Below, in pieces: positions 1-11,132 of a stretch of DNA of 64,000 nucleotides. Each line of letters opens with the position of its first letter. Position 1 is the first letter of the stretch. The position numbers were made by a program, and so were the translations under genes. The notes beneath the pieces are model-generated. The model did not search any database. It was not told where the DNA came from and saw only the letters and a list, made by a program, of their open reading frames with translations. Location: contig KZ111152.1 in assembly GCA_002077045.2 (NCBI GenBank), positions 354,113 to 418,112 on the forward strand, in the 5' to 3' direction. This DNA comes from Rachicladosporium sp. CCFEE 5018. Taxonomy: Eukaryota > Ascomycota > Dothideomycetes > Cladosporiales > Cladosporiaceae.

Positions 1-10
1 TGGCAGACAT
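1..10 (-). CDS. ivd: Isovaleryl-CoA dehydrogenase, first codons only (cut by window edge)
   Basis: The start codon (complement of CAT at 8-10) and the following two codons correspond exactly to the IVD start at 14089. The rest of the gene lies outside the window to the left. It shows that the duplicate also carries the divergent IVD/MCC-beta arrangement. Confidence 0.75.
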
Positions 11-348
11 AGTGTACTCGATATTAATGGAGCTCCTCTCCCAGGTTACACGCGACCTCGTTACGCTAATGCTTCTAGCTATCTTCCAGATCTGATGGGT
101 TCCCGAAATGGAGTGGAAGAACTTACCCAACCGGCCTCGAATGACTTATGCGCCCGCCGTCGCATCAATTGTACGATTAACTGTCCAAGGGCAATGTCTA
201 GCGGACGAACGGCTATGTGCGGTACAAAAGTCAACATTCCAATGTGACCTCGGTACGCGACTGACTTTCTTAAGCCGCGTGTAGGTGCATGAGCTCGCAC
301 ACATATGAGTTACCGTGATCATCTGCTTATGTGCAATGTGAAAACACT
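11..348. promoter_or_regulatory. Divergent IVD / MCC-beta promoter, duplicate copy
   Basis: This is the intergenic region between the IVD start (minus strand) and the MCC-beta start (plus strand), equivalent to 14090-14427. No specific factor site could be assigned with confidence. Confidence 0.6.
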
Positions 349-2121
349 ATGGCGACCGCGTCTCGCGCCATAGTGCGGATTCTTCATCATGCGCCCCGAA
401 GAAGACCGTTCGCGGTCGTCAACCCTACAATATGCCTTCGGCCATGCTCCCGAACTGTAGCGACCTTTACGAGCCCACAGCAGGCAGCCCAGATCTCGGT
501 CATCCCGACTGCAGTGGATCAGAACAGCGATGCATTCCGCCAGAGTGCCGAAGCTATGGGCGACCTCGTCGCAAAGGTCGCGGCACTGCACGAGAAGGCT
601 GCCCAGGGAGGACCTCAGAAGGCTAGGGACAAGCACCTGCAGCGAGGGAAGATGCTGGTGCGAGACCGCGTCACAGCCCTGATTGACCCAGGGACATCGT
701 TCTTAGAGCTGAGTGCGTTGGCTGCGCATGACATGTACGGCAGTGAGGATGTGCCTGCAGCTGGCATGGTCACCGGGATAGGCACGGTAGAGGGCGTGAT
801 GTGCATGATTGTCGCGAACGATAGCACGTATGAAGATTTACACCCTCCCCGATATTCACAACTCTCGCGCTGACCTGCCCACAGCGTCAAAGCCGGCTCA
901 TACTTTCCCATGACCGTCAAGAAGCATGTCCGAGCACAAGAGATTGCAGCCCAGAACCGTCTTCCATGCATCTACCTCGTAGACTCTGGCGGAGCCAACC
1001 TCCCTCGCCAGGCAGACGTGTTTCCGGACCGCGATCACTTTGGGCGCATCTTCTTCAATCAAGCTCGCATGAGCAGCCAGGGCATCCCCCAGATCTCTGT
1101 CGTGATGGGCTCTTGCACTGCAGGCGGCGCATACGTGCCCTCTATGTCTGATGAGAATGTCATTGTTCAAGAGCAGGGCACGATCTTCCTCGCCGGACCA
1201 CCGCTAGTCAAAGCTGCCACAGGCGAGGAAGTCAGCGCCGAGGATCTCGGGGGAGGCAAGCTGCACAGCGAAGTCAGCGGCGTCACAGACTACCTGGCTC
1301 TGGATGATGCTCACGCTTTAGTCCTTGCCCGCCGCTGCATCGCAAATCTCAACTTTCCCACTGCCCCAAACCCAGCTCTGAAACCGACTTGGGAAGAGCC
1401 CCTCTACGCCCCCTCCGAGCTCGATGGCATAGTAGGCACGAACCTCAAAACGCAAATTCCTATGCACGAGATCATCGCGCGCATAGTAGACGGCAGCGCC
1501 TTCTCGGAGTTCAAGCCGCTCTATGGTAGCACGCTGATCACAGGTTTCGCAACGATCTACGGTCACCCGGTGGGCATCATAGCCAACAACGGCATTTTGT
1601 TCAGCGAAAGCAGCTTGAAGGGAGCGCACTTCATTCAGCTGTGCTGCAAACGCAACATCCCCTTGATCTTCTTGCAAAATATCTCCGGCTTCATGGTAGG
1701 TCAGGACGCAGAGAAGGGTGGGATCGCTAAGAACGGCGCGAAGCTCGTCACTGCTGTCGCGTGCGCTGATGTGCCTAAGTTTACTGTTGTGGTTGGGTCG
1801 AGTGCTGGTGCTGGCAACTATGGGATGTGCGGTCGGGCATACTCTCCGCGGTTCTTGTGGGCGTGGCCTACGGCGAAGACGAGCGTTATGGGCTCGGAGC
1901 AGCTCAGCGCTGTCATGGAAGCTGTGGGCAAGCAAGCAGACCCAGAGCTGAAGGCGAGGATCGAGCGAGAGAGCGATGTCTTGTTCGCTACGGCGAGGCT
2001 CTGGGACGATGGGGTCATCCCGCCGAGCCACACTAGGCGAGTGCTGGGGATGGGCTTACAAGCTGCCATGGGCGGAAGTGTCGAGGAGAAGAAGACCGAA
2101 TTCGGGGTCTTCAGGATGTAG
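349..2121 (+). CDS. mccB: Methylcrotonoyl-CoA carboxylase beta subunit, mitochondrial (duplicate copy)
   Basis: Two exons, 349-827 and 885-2121, encode 571 residues; the intron (828-884) has donor GTATGA, a CTGAC branch-like site and acceptor CAG. The ATG at 349 follows an in-frame GTG and begins an Arg-rich, acid-poor N-terminus typical of a mitochondrial transit peptide. The carboxyltransferase fold shows AGGAYVP near residues 239-245, a GPPLVKAATGEE stretch near 264 and QNISGFMVG near 424, as in the MCC beta / propionyl-CoA carboxylase family. Length is close to the roughly 560-residue eukaryotic enzyme. The family works with the biotin-carrying alpha subunit to carboxylate 3-methylcrotonyl-CoA in leucine degradation; the alpha gene is not in this window. 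I saw no difference from the copy at 14428-16200. Confidence 0.93.
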
Positions 2122-2138
2122 GCAGCTCACCGCTTTGC

Positions 2139-2238
2139 NNNNNNNNNNNNNNNNNNNNNNNNNNNNNNNNNNNNNNNNNNNNNNNNNNNNNNNNNNNNNN
2201 NNNNNNNNNNNNNNNNNNNNNNNNNNNNNNNNNNNNNN
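2139..2238. other. Assembly gap of 100 N
   Basis: A run of exactly 100 N joins contig A to contig B. The fixed length is a scaffolding placeholder and does not measure the true distance. Any reading frame spanning it is meaningless. Confidence 0.98.
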
Positions 2239-2306
2239 CCTGTGCCGCATAGATCGTGCTCCCACTCGCCGTCCACGGACTTTGACTGAGCAACGGACGA
2301 CGGCAT
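2239..2306 (-). CDS. Possible 5' end of an unidentified gene truncated by the gap
   Basis: On the minus strand an ATG at 2306 opens a frame of 22 codons that runs without a stop into the N gap. The composition (Ser, Asp/Glu, then a Trp-Glu-His-Asp-Leu-Cys-Gly stretch) could be the start of a small cysteine-rich protein such as a PLAC8-type protein. The piece is too short to be sure; chance is a real alternative. The following 250 bases to 2559 show nothing else I can support. Confidence 0.2.
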
Positions 2307-2559
2307 CGTGACTTCGGGAAGTGGAGGTATGTCGTGTCAGAGAGGTGATATTTGGTGCTTCGGTAAAGTATGCAACGAGACAAATGAGTCGGCTTCGTGA
2401 GATGAGTAAGATGCTGATGATCAGAGTGTATAATGAAGAGGAATCAGCATAACAGTGAAGTCAAGCCATGTGTTGACGTGAAATTGTGCTTTCCTTGGTA
2501 TGTACAACATCTCCTGGGTAAGTGCCTCCACTGCTTCGTCGGCAAGTCCAGCAAGATCA

Positions 2560-4518
2560 CTATAGCCTCGCCTTCCCTGCTCGCAAAGCTTCTAGATCAG
2601 CCGCCGTAAAGATCTCGTACACCTCGCTGCCTGGTCGCAACCAATACATAGTATCTTTCGGTCCCACATCTCCTGTAGCAAGCTTATCAGGATCAATCCC
2701 CTCCTTTCGCAACGGCACTTTGTTCTGCTTGTTATTATGCATCGGACTCTGCACATCTAGCAATCTAACGAACAGAGGCACAGCGTACTTCGGTAACTTC
2801 TGTCTCGAGTATGCAAGCAGTCCTCGCCAGTCAAAGTTCGCCCGCAGTTCTGGTGCGATGTAGATCGCTGCACACCCGGCTTTGCCATCGTGCTTTGGGA
2901 TCTCGACACCGTACACATTCGTCTCATCTATGCCAGGGAAGTGGCCAAGGACTTCAGCTACCTCAGCTGTGGACACATTCTCCGACTTCCACCGGAATGA
3001 GTCGCCCAGCCTGTCCAGGAAGAACCACCTCCCGTCATCGTCTCGCCGTAGCGCATCCCCTGTGCGGTAGTATAGATCACCTTTCTTGAAGACATTGCGC
3101 TCGAAGCGCTTTGCGGTGGCTTCAGGGTTGTTCCAGTACCCTACAAACGCGTCTTCCGTTGGACAGGCAACCAAGATCTCGCCGCCTTCGCTGTAGGGTG
3201 TTCTTCGCGCATATCCAGTCGCTGGATCGCGGTAGAGATCGTCGTTCTCGTGATCGATCTGCACGGGGATGAAGACGTTGTGGAAGTTCCGCCGTTGCAG
3301 AGCGCCGTGATGACCTACATGAGCGGCGTGAAATGGTCCGCGAGCAACGTTCAGCAGTGACAGCATGCCCTCGGTAGAATTGAAGAACTCATTCACGCAA
3401 GGTATATTGAAGCGTTCCTGGAACTTGCTGAAGACGTCCGGCCGCATGCCATTGCCGTACATGGCCTTCAGGTTGTGGTCTTTGTCAAGCTTCGATGGCG
3501 GCGCGGCGAGAAGGTAGCGCGCTGTCTCGCCCACGTAGACGAAAGCGTGAGCGCCGGAGTCGTGAATGTCTTGCCAGAAGTTTCGTACGCTGAATTTGCG
3601 GCCAATGCAGAGGGTGATGCCTGTGATCATGCAGCAGATTGCTGTCGTGCCGCCTGTGCCGTGGTATAGCGGCATGCAATCGTACCATCTGTCGCCCGGC
3701 TTAAGTCCTGTTGTGGCTAGCCTGGGCTTACCTAGAACTTGGGCGCGCTGTGTCTCGAAAGCACACGCTTTCGGCAGTCCTGAAGTGCCGCTCGTGTAAA
3801 ACAGGAAGATCGGGAACTTGCCGGTCACGCCATCTCGATATCCGTTGCCAGGCCTTGTCGTCGGGGTCGCAGCAATTTGATTCCGAGTGGCTGCGTTCAG
3901 TATGATGATTCGCATGCCCAACTCCCCTTCGAGTCGGTCCCGGACACCCTCAATCCTTTCCAGACATCCTGCATCCTCGTCTACGATCAACACCTTGCTG
4001 CCAGATATCTTCAGGCAATGCACCAGTCCATCTCCTCCGAGGTTGTAGTTGATCAAAGCCGGCGCAGTCCCTATCGCCCACATCCCCAGCGTCGTCGCAA
4101 CGAGTTCCGGACTGTTGATTAGATATGTGCCCACCAGTTCGCCCGGCTTGACGCCGTTCTGCGATAGAAAGTTGGCCCACTGGCATGACCATTGATGCAG
4201 CTCAGCCCAGGTGTGTTGTATCGCAGGTTCAGAGGGCTGTGTCCGGTACCAGATCGCAACGCCATTCGGTCTCTGCGCGACCTGTTCTTCGAATCTGTAC
4301 CATAACGATCGCTTGCCAGCTTTCGCTTGCTGCTGTGCCTCCTTCGCGACTGCGTTGTTCGTTCGTATCGTCTTGAGGTCCTTCCTGATGTGGTAACGCG
4401 CATCGATATAGGCTGCTGCTGCGGCAGTGCCTGCAAGAGCTGCGCTCGCTGCTACAAGATCGATTCAGCCACCGGTCAAAACTTGACAGAGCGTAAGACA
4501 GGACATACCCAGTGCCAT
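2560..4518 (-). CDS. FAT1-like very long chain fatty acyl-CoA synthetase / transporter
   Basis: This is an acyl-adenylate-forming enzyme that would activate long or very long chain fatty acids with ATP and CoA. Two exons are proposed: a 10-nt first exon (4518-4509), an intron 4508-4452 with donor GTATGT and acceptor TAG, then 4451-2560, giving 633 residues. The joined N-terminus is a short Ala/Leu-rich membrane-type segment followed by YIDARYHIRKDLK, a FAT1-family feature. The AMP-binding motif FLFYTSGTSGLPKA lies near residues 219-232; YRTGD and the FLDRLGDSFRWKSENVS stretch lie near 455-495. The C-terminus is ARL, a variant peroxisomal PTS1. Without the mini-exon the frame is blocked by an in-frame TGA upstream of the alanine stretch, which supports the splice model. 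Only one copy is present here. The exact substrate cannot be read from sequence. Confidence 0.85.
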
Positions 4519-5157
4519 GGCCTGAGAAGACGTGACGAGAATACGTGGAGATCGGGGGAAACGGGTGAGGAACTGGAAGATGTAGGAAGACCACCTTGCG
4601 TGCCAGTACTGCCTTGAGCTTACGAAGGGAGGGCTGCGTTCGCGAAGTGCCTTGAGCGCTTCATATACTTTCTAAGATCGAGCGTACTGAAGTCGCGTTG
4701 TAGGAAACGCGGCAGTTGAACCGGACCTCGGACCCTTTGCCTGGTGAAGCTTGGGCCGTGATGCCCACACATAAACTACATGTACTTCGTGAAGGTCCCC
4801 CATTCACTGATGCAGTCATTAAGTGTAGAAGAAGGAACGAATAGAGGTGAAGAAGGAATGCTCGAGCAAGGTCAACGTCGAGACTAGCTACATGTACACC
4901 AGCATCAACGGCGGTGGCACGCCCAAACTATCAGACGAGATGCCTGAACCATACCATTCGCAGACTTCTTACAGGCCGAACACCTTGTTATCGCGGGTAG
5001 CGGTAGGTGAGCCAGCCTGTGTCAGCCGGAAAAGTTCAGCAGAGTACGGCAGAAGTCTTGAAAATCATGATGTCGATTACACAGTATCGCTATACAATCT
5101 CGGATGTGGCCTCGCCATTGCATCCTGCCACTTCCTTACCTCAGCTCATACCATCGC
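4519..5157. other. Intergenic, upstream of the acyl-CoA synthetase
   Basis: About 640 bases lie between the start of the FAT1-like gene and the end of malate synthase. No coding frame with recognisable protein features, RNA gene or repeat was found; this should contain the promoter of the ligase and the 3' UTR of malate synthase. Confidence 0.5.
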
Positions 5158-6955
5158 TCATAGCTTCGCCGCAGGTGTCTTGTCACCCACGTTCGTTATC
5201 TCGTTATAGAGCAATCTGCGCGTACATTAGCATCGTGATCGCGAAAGATGGGCGTCAGCCTGGACTTACGAAGTCAAGAACTCAGCATAGTCCTCGCCAG
5301 TGACCTGCGACGCGAAGTACTTCGCAGCAAGCTGGAACTTGTTGCCCTTCGGCGCACTCTTCTCCAGCTCGTCAGCCTGCTCCTGCAGCAACCTCAAGCT
5401 GTAAGCCTTGTCGACCTTCTTGCCCTCAGCCGTAGCAACACCATGTCTGACCCACTGCCACAGCTGTGAGCGCGACACCTCAGCCGTCGCAGCGTCCTCC
5501 ATGAGGTAGTTGATAGGCACGCAGCCAACGCCACGGAGCCAGCCCTCCATGTAGCCGAGACCGATGTTCAGGTTCTTGCGTATTCCTTCCTCGGTGATCT
5601 TGCCCGGCACGTTCATGTTGAGCAGGTCGTTGGCAGTGACGTGCACCTCTTCCCGGCGGATATGCATCTGGTTTGGCGTCGGCATGTTAGCGTTGAAGAC
5701 CTCCGCCGCGATCGCCGCAAGCGCCGGATGCGCTACCCATGTTCCGTCGTGTCCGGCGCGGACTTCGCGCAGCTTGTCAGCACGCACGGAGTCCATGGCC
5801 TTCTTATTCGCCTCGTCGTCATTCTTGATCGGGATCTGCGCAGCCATACCACCCATGGCGTGCACACCACGGCGATGGCAGGTCTTAATGAGGAGTTTGA
5901 CGTAGGCGTCCATGAAGGGAACGGTCATTGTGACGGCGCTGCGGTCCGGGAGCACGAAGTTGGGGTTCTGGCGGAATCGCTTGATCACGCTGAAAATGTA
6001 GTCCCAGCGACCGCAGTTGAGGCCGGATGAGTGGTCGCGGAGTTCGTAGATGATCTATGCCTTGTCAGTATCTGGTACGCAATGAATAGTGGCAGTACAT
6101 ACCTCGTCCATCTCAAATGCAGCTGGGATCGTCTCAATGAGGACAGTGCCTCGGATTGTACCGCGCCTCATGCCAATGTAATCCTGTGCTAGGTTGAACA
6201 CATCGTTCCACAGCCTAGCCTCGAGATGGCTCTCCATCTTGGGCAGGTAGAAGTATGGCCCAGTACCTCTCTTCACAAGCTCCTCTGCGTTGTTGAAGAA
6301 ATATGTGCCGAAGTCGAACAAGCTGCCGGAGATCGGCTCACCGTCAACGGTAAAGTGCTTCTCCTCCAGATGCCAGCCTCGCGCGCGTGCAATGAGTGTG
6401 GGTAGCACGCGATCGGTGCGCAGCTTGTACTCCTTCTCGCCTTGCTTGAAGTCCACTTGCTTGCGGATGGCGTCGTAGAGGTTGAGCTGTCCATTGATCA
6501 TGTTGTCCCACGTTGGCGCACTCGAATCTGCGGAGTCTCAGTTAGCTCTGTAATTCACTCTAGAATCGACCTCAGGTGATCGTACCCTCGAAGTCGGCCA
6601 TATACGTCCACACATCCGAGTTGAGCGCATTCACCACCATCTTGCGATCAGTCGGCCCTGTGATCTCGATCCTGCGGTCAACCAGACCCGGCGCGGGCGG
6701 AGGCCCTCGCCACGCATCGTTCTCGCGCACTTGCTTTGTCTCTGGGAGGAAGTCTAGGAGGTTGCCCTTGTCAAGCTCGGCTTGTCTGACCTCGCGGCGC
6801 TTGAGCAGATCTTTGCGACGCTGGTTGAAGGTGCGGTGAAGCACCGCGAGGAATACGGTGACTTCTTTCGAGAGCACCTTGCGCGTTTGATCGTTCAATG
6901 AGCCGAGGATGTTGACATCCTTGAGCGTCACTTCTGGCTGGTATGGTGTAGGCAT
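5158..6955 (-). CDS. mls1: Malate synthase, peroxisomal (glyoxylate cycle)
   Basis: The enzyme condenses glyoxylate with acetyl-CoA to malate. Four exons are proposed: 6955-6586, 6527-6103, 6054-5270 and 5215-5158, giving 545 residues, a normal length for the family. Introns of 48-58 bp have donors GTACGA, GTATGT and GTAAGT. Family sequences include YELRDHSSGLNCGRWDYIFS across the second intron and the TVPFMDAYVKLLIKTCHRRG region with the HAMGGMAAQIP motif. The last exon supplies only 19 codons and ends AKL, a peroxisomal targeting signal; reading straight through the last donor would instead stop after LTS and lose the signal. In fungi such genes are usually induced by acetate, fatty acids or ethanol; no site is claimed here. 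Confidence 0.93.
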
Positions 6956-8337
6956 TTTGTAATGAGTTCCTGTTGAGTAGTAGAGGCTTGGGTGAAGGAA
7001 AGCTAGTGAGATGGAGGGGAAACAGGTTGATGCAGTGAAAGTAGCTCTTGCCAGTATGTCGTCACGAGAGGTGACGGTCTAGAAGATATACACACCTACC
7101 GAGGGAAGTGACAGCGACAAGTATCCGCTCCGCATCACCCATGAGGCTCGCTCGGCCCAGGGGAGAGTAGCTTCGGCAGCTTGTGAAGGTGGAGAGATCT
7201 GGATGACGTCCAGCTCGAAGAGCACATCGCAGTTATCGTTCTGTGGGGTGTTTCTGCGGGGATGGGTTGACTTCATATGTCGATTCGCTCCTGCCTTCCC
7301 TCTTCATTTACCATAATCTTGTGTCTTGCCATAAGAGTCGTACATATATGACATCGAGCGCCTCACAAATACATACAACAATAGAGACAGCATGTATCAT
7401 CGCATCCGAGGTTCGCCAATTGCACGAGCTTGCGACTTTGTATCCCGGGCGAAACCGCCTGACATGGCCGTTGTAACCGCTCTAGCCGTTCCGCCGATGA
7501 CAAGACACAACCGATCCCGCGACAGCCGCATCATAATGTCGCTCGCAGCGGTGGTAGCATACATGTCTGTCTTATGTCTCATAGATGCTCTCGAGATGCC
7601 AGCGTATTGAACCAGCCTCATGCCTCCTTGTTCATCACCAGCCCCAGCAGACGTAGCTCCACCCCTCACGGAGCTGTCTCGAAAGTCAGTATCGCCGTCT
7701 CGCGGGCGTGATGCGCTTCTGTTTTTCTCACTCACTATGGGAACGGTCAGTGACCACTGCCATCTCCCTTCTTGTTATCACGAAGGCGACGTGCTTCAGT
7801 CTTCTCGATGTGACGGAGCCGACGTTTCTCGATCTTCGCATCTGATGGTGAAGGTTGTGTGATACCCGATAGGCCACTCACTTGCGCACGACAATTCTCG
7901 TCCTGGCGATGTGTGGGCATGGACATGAAGCAGCCCATTCTGCTTAGTCTGCGGGTTGCAATTTGAGCCCCTGATTGACTTGGGAAAGTAAGGAAAAGGT
8001 AGAGTAGCTCAGGTGAGCTACTCGACTATGTGATGCCCGCATGCATAACTTGAAAAAGGCGCAGTCATTTCATGCAGATCTGTCGCAGTTGACTCCTGAT
8101 GTGTAGGTATCAAGTGATCCTTCGTCACTGGAGAGACACGGGAGGTGACCAGGTATGATAGCTATAATGGGGCTGAGCGAAGTAAGTGATTGGCTGCGTA
8201 CTACGATCTGCATAGATCTGCATCATCCGCCGCACAAGTGCACGAATGCCCAACGGCTATATCAGGATCAGTCAGCTACAGGATCATAGTTCGCACGCTC
8301 TATGGCCTCGCGCATGCGTCACCATAGTCTGCGATGA
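6956..8337. other. Long intergenic region between malate synthase and GH16
   Basis: About 1.4 kb. It should hold the malate synthase promoter and the GH16 3' UTR. Apart from one small candidate frame at 7747-7938, I see no convincing coding sequence, tRNA or repeat; other short frames lack family features. Confidence 0.45.
7747..7938 (-). CDS. Candidate small protein with MGC N-terminus
   Basis: A 63-codon frame begins Met-Gly-Cys-Phe-Met-Ser, which resembles an N-myristoylation/palmitoylation signal, and ends in a highly charged Lys/Arg/Glu helix-like tail (KIEKRRLRHIEK). The frame is uninterrupted, although a GTGAGT in its middle could be a donor that would change the tail. No family was recognised and no second copy is in the window for comparison, so this may be a chance frame. 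Confidence 0.3.
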   Translation of the reverse strand: MGCFMSMPTHRQDENCRAQVSGLSGITQPSPSDAKIEKRRLRHIEKTEARRLRDNKKGDGSGH

Positions 8338-9702
8338 TCAAGGCGAACACCCGTTAAACCCCTCCTGCTGCCACATTTTCACACTCTTGATCTCCATCGC
8401 CCCGCCGTCCTTCCAGGTTGGCAGCCACTGCTCCCTCGCATTCCAGAAATCCAGCTTCGCCCGTGTCGAAGCATCAACCCAAGGCTTTCCCGCGATGCCA
8501 TCCTGGAACCACCCGTTCGTGCCACCTACTGCCAAGTTGATGAGCAGGTAGAAGTCCTGATCAAACGGCGTAGCAGGATTGCCAGTCTGGCTCCACGGAT
8601 CGACGAACCGGGTGCCGTTTGCATCAGCAACGGGAAAGTCACCTTTCTGCCAGAAGGGTTTGTTGAAGCCTGTGTATATCACTTGCGCGAGACGAGAGTC
8701 GACGTAGGTGAAGAGGTACTTTGGCGTCCACTCGAGGCCGAAAGTGTGGAACGCTCGCGGATAGGTCGAGAGCAAGACAGGCTTGACGGCGTGATTGCGC
8801 CACCAGCCATCAGCGGAGTGCGATGGACCCCAATGAAGTGTCGATGAGATGAGCTGGTTGCCGCCTTGAGGGTAGGTGTAGTTGTTGCCACGGCTCTCGG
8901 CTATGTCTATCTCGCCTGACGCTGGCCATTGGCCGTAAGTGTCATTCTTGGGCAACATCCAGACTGCGGGCCAGAGCCAGTCGCCTGCTGGGAGACGGGC
9001 GACGACTTCGACACGGCCGTATTTGATGCTCGTGCTTGCTTTGGTGCTGAGGCGAGCAGACTTGATGGGGTTTACGATGGTGCCGTTCGTGGTGTTGGTA
9101 GCTGATACGCAGTCGGTGAAGACGATGGAAGAGCACATGCCCAGCTCGGTGAGGTCGACGGTGTTGTTGGTTTCGATGGGATTTCGATCTTGGAGAGTGG
9201 GCTTGAGATGTAAAACTCCATCTTGTACGTATGCGTTCTCGTCGGTGTTGGTGGTCACTTCGAACTGTCCATTCCTACCACGAGATTAGCATTTGCCATA
9301 TCGTTGGGTGTCGACCTCATTGTGATCGTACCCATATCCTCCCGACTCGACCTCCTTCATCCAAACATCCGAATCGAAACCTTTCGAGAAGTCTTCATCA
9401 AGCACCTGACAATACTTGTAATTCGATATCCTCCTCGTGCCATCCCAGATGATGTATGCGGACAGCGCAAAGCCGACGAAGATGCCAATGACGGGAATGA
9501 TCCACACCCACTTCTCACGTGGGTCTTTCTTCTCGAGCCATGGCCTCTCGATTTCACCCTTCTTGATGCGCCTCGAGCGGAAGTATGGCCGCTTCTGCGA
9601 GAACACGGCAGTGGTCGAAGCGACTCTAGAGGCGGGCATGGAGCCATACGGGGTGGCGAATGGGTTTGGTGCGACAGGACGCTCGGCGACGTTGATCTCC
9701 AT
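8338..9702 (-). CDS. Membrane-anchored GH16 glucanase/transglycosylase-like protein
   Basis: Probably a type II membrane protein with a GH16 domain acting on cell wall beta-glucan. Two exons, 9702-9316 and 9264-8338, encode 437 residues. The 51-bp intron (9265-9315) begins GTCGAC, has a GCTAAT branch-like site and ends CAG; joining Glu to Phe at the junction gives the usual FEVTTNTDEN sequence. A cytosolic N-terminus of about 64 residues rich in Arg/Lys near the membrane precedes a hydrophobic segment at about 65-86. The catalytic signature SGEIDIAES lies near 246-253, giving the two acidic residues of the ExDxxE motif. Several NxT/S sites are present. An upstream exon starting at 9944 (followed by a GTAAGT donor) is possible and would lengthen the N-terminus. 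Its relation to the KRE6-like gene at 59966 is same superfamily, not a copy. Confidence 0.85.
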
Positions 9703-10694
9703 GCTCTTACGAGGTATAGCTGGAGCAGTAGCGGCCGTATCGGCCGTGTTGTCTACTTTTGGGACTCCCCGGGAATGATGTAGTGCCTTTGGAAGCGGGA
9801 ATGCAAAGGTGAAATGGAAAGGCAACTCTCCGCTCGTACAAATGGGAACAGAAGGTGAGCAGGTTGTCCACTCACCAGACTGTGACTGGTCAATTGAGAC
9901 AGAGATGTCCACTTACCGAAAGTCTGCGACATGTCGCGCTCCATTCGGTGATCGCCAATTGAAGCTGACCAAAAAGGGGCGACTTGGCTTCCTCGACACA
10001 GAGACTCGTGACAGACGATCCCCAAACGACTGTATTGATATAGCCCGATAGTAGAGCAAGATATGCTCGACCAACAGCTGTGCATGGCTGATGCTACTGC
10101 TGTACATTTCGTAATGCTTGGCCAGAATATAGGCATGAAGAACAGCTGACCATCTTGGAGCCGTCAGCACGGACTCTAGAACGCTTCTGTGCTGTGAATC
10201 AACAGATGGACCACCTTCCTCTGCGCTGCCTGTAGGTTCATCTTACTGTAACGCGGCCTTCGTTGTGAACACTACAGTCTCCAACGAGTCTACTATCATA
10301 ACGCGACTCGCTCGGTACCGCTATGTCCGGTCAATATCGTGCACGAGGCCGAGAAATTCCTGGTTCTGCCTTCCACAGAAGGCTAAGCAAAGGATCCGTT
10401 ACAGCGCTGGAGACGAATAAAGCAGCGTTGTTGCTGGTCGGCATCCGAGCTGAGGTTGAAGCGAAGCGGCTACAAGCAGCATCGACAATGCGAGGAGCGT
10501 CATGTCCCTTCGAAATGGTCGTTGTTGAGCCTTTCAGACGTGCTGCTCAGCTACTTTCGCAATGAAGTTCAGTGAAAGCGCCTTGTCTGGTACAATCATG
10601 GCTTCGTTACACGCGGGACTATATCACGAGGTCAGCACCCATGCAACCCTCACTCACCATTCATCACTTCCTCCATCAAGCAACACCCGTCAAG
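9703..10694. other. Intergenic between GH16 and the next plus-strand gene
   Basis: About 1 kb between two divergent genes. It contains a possible upstream GH16 exon around 9917-9944 (minus strand) and an alternative in-frame ATG for the plus-strand gene at 10641. Nothing else is supported. Confidence 0.4.
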
Positions 10695-11132
10695 ATGACA
10701 ATCTCCGTCGAGCCCGAACAGCCTACCACTCGTACCGCATACTACCTCGTGCAATGGCAGGAGCACAATGCCACCGGCCTGAGCTTCAGCAATCCCTTCG
10801 GAGTCTATAAGCGCAAATATGACGCCCTCCAGATCGTCCACAATGCGCGCAATCAGGACGAACTCGTGTTGAGTGACCACACTCAGCCAGGTTACCCATA
10901 CTGCAACAAGCTGGGTCCGATCAAGGACCAGAACGACAACTACGTTGGCACGGGGTATCAGTGGCTCTTTCATGGGGAGGATCTTGTGTCGGTGTGGTTC
11001 AAGAAAGTTTGGGTCTATTCTGATGAAGATCAAACCGATTCGGGCTATGATCGCAACAGACCGTCCAGTCCAGGGAACACGGAACTTGAAGAGGATTATG
11101 TGGGTGTAGCGGGCGAGGGCATTGACCATTAG
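10695..11132 (+). CDS. Hypothetical protein, unknown family
   Basis: A single-exon frame of 145 residues from ATG 10695; an in-frame ATG at 10641 would give 163. The protein is rich in Tyr, Trp, Asp and Asn (for example YYLVQWQEHN and YQWLFHGED) with an acidic, Ser/Pro-containing tail, and shows no signal peptide or membrane segment. Composition looks like a folded soluble protein rather than noise, but I recognise no family and there is no second copy in the window. Confidence 0.5.
   Translation: MTISVEPEQPTTRTAYYLVQWQEHNATGLSFSNPFGVYKRKYDALQIVHNARNQDELVLSDHTQPGYPYCNKLGPIKDQNDNYVGTGYQWLFHGEDLVSVWFKKVWVYSDEDQTDSGYDRNRPSSPGNTELEEDYVGVAGEGIDH

Larger units (their letters stand above)
1..2138. 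repeat. Direct duplicate of 14080-16217 ending at an N gap
   Basis: This stretch matches 14080-16217 at a constant offset of 14079 bases in all the sequence I compared, including intergenic DNA, the intron and synonymous sites. It starts inside the fourth codon of IVD and stops abruptly at the N run. A third copy of the same gene (33613-34068) carries several substitutions, so lack of divergence here points to one locus represented twice (redundant contig end) rather than an old duplication. A very recent segmental duplication is the alternative. Confidence 0.9.

Noticed and set aside
1318..2031. Long minus-strand frame opposite MCC-beta (also at 15397-16110)
   Set aside because: Antisense shadow of a recognised carboxyltransferase; no family features and codon pattern follows the sense gene.
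4847..5209. 120-codon plus-strand frame between the ligase and malate synthase
   Set aside because: Overlaps the last malate synthase exon, lacks recognisable features and starts with a non-ATG-supported context.
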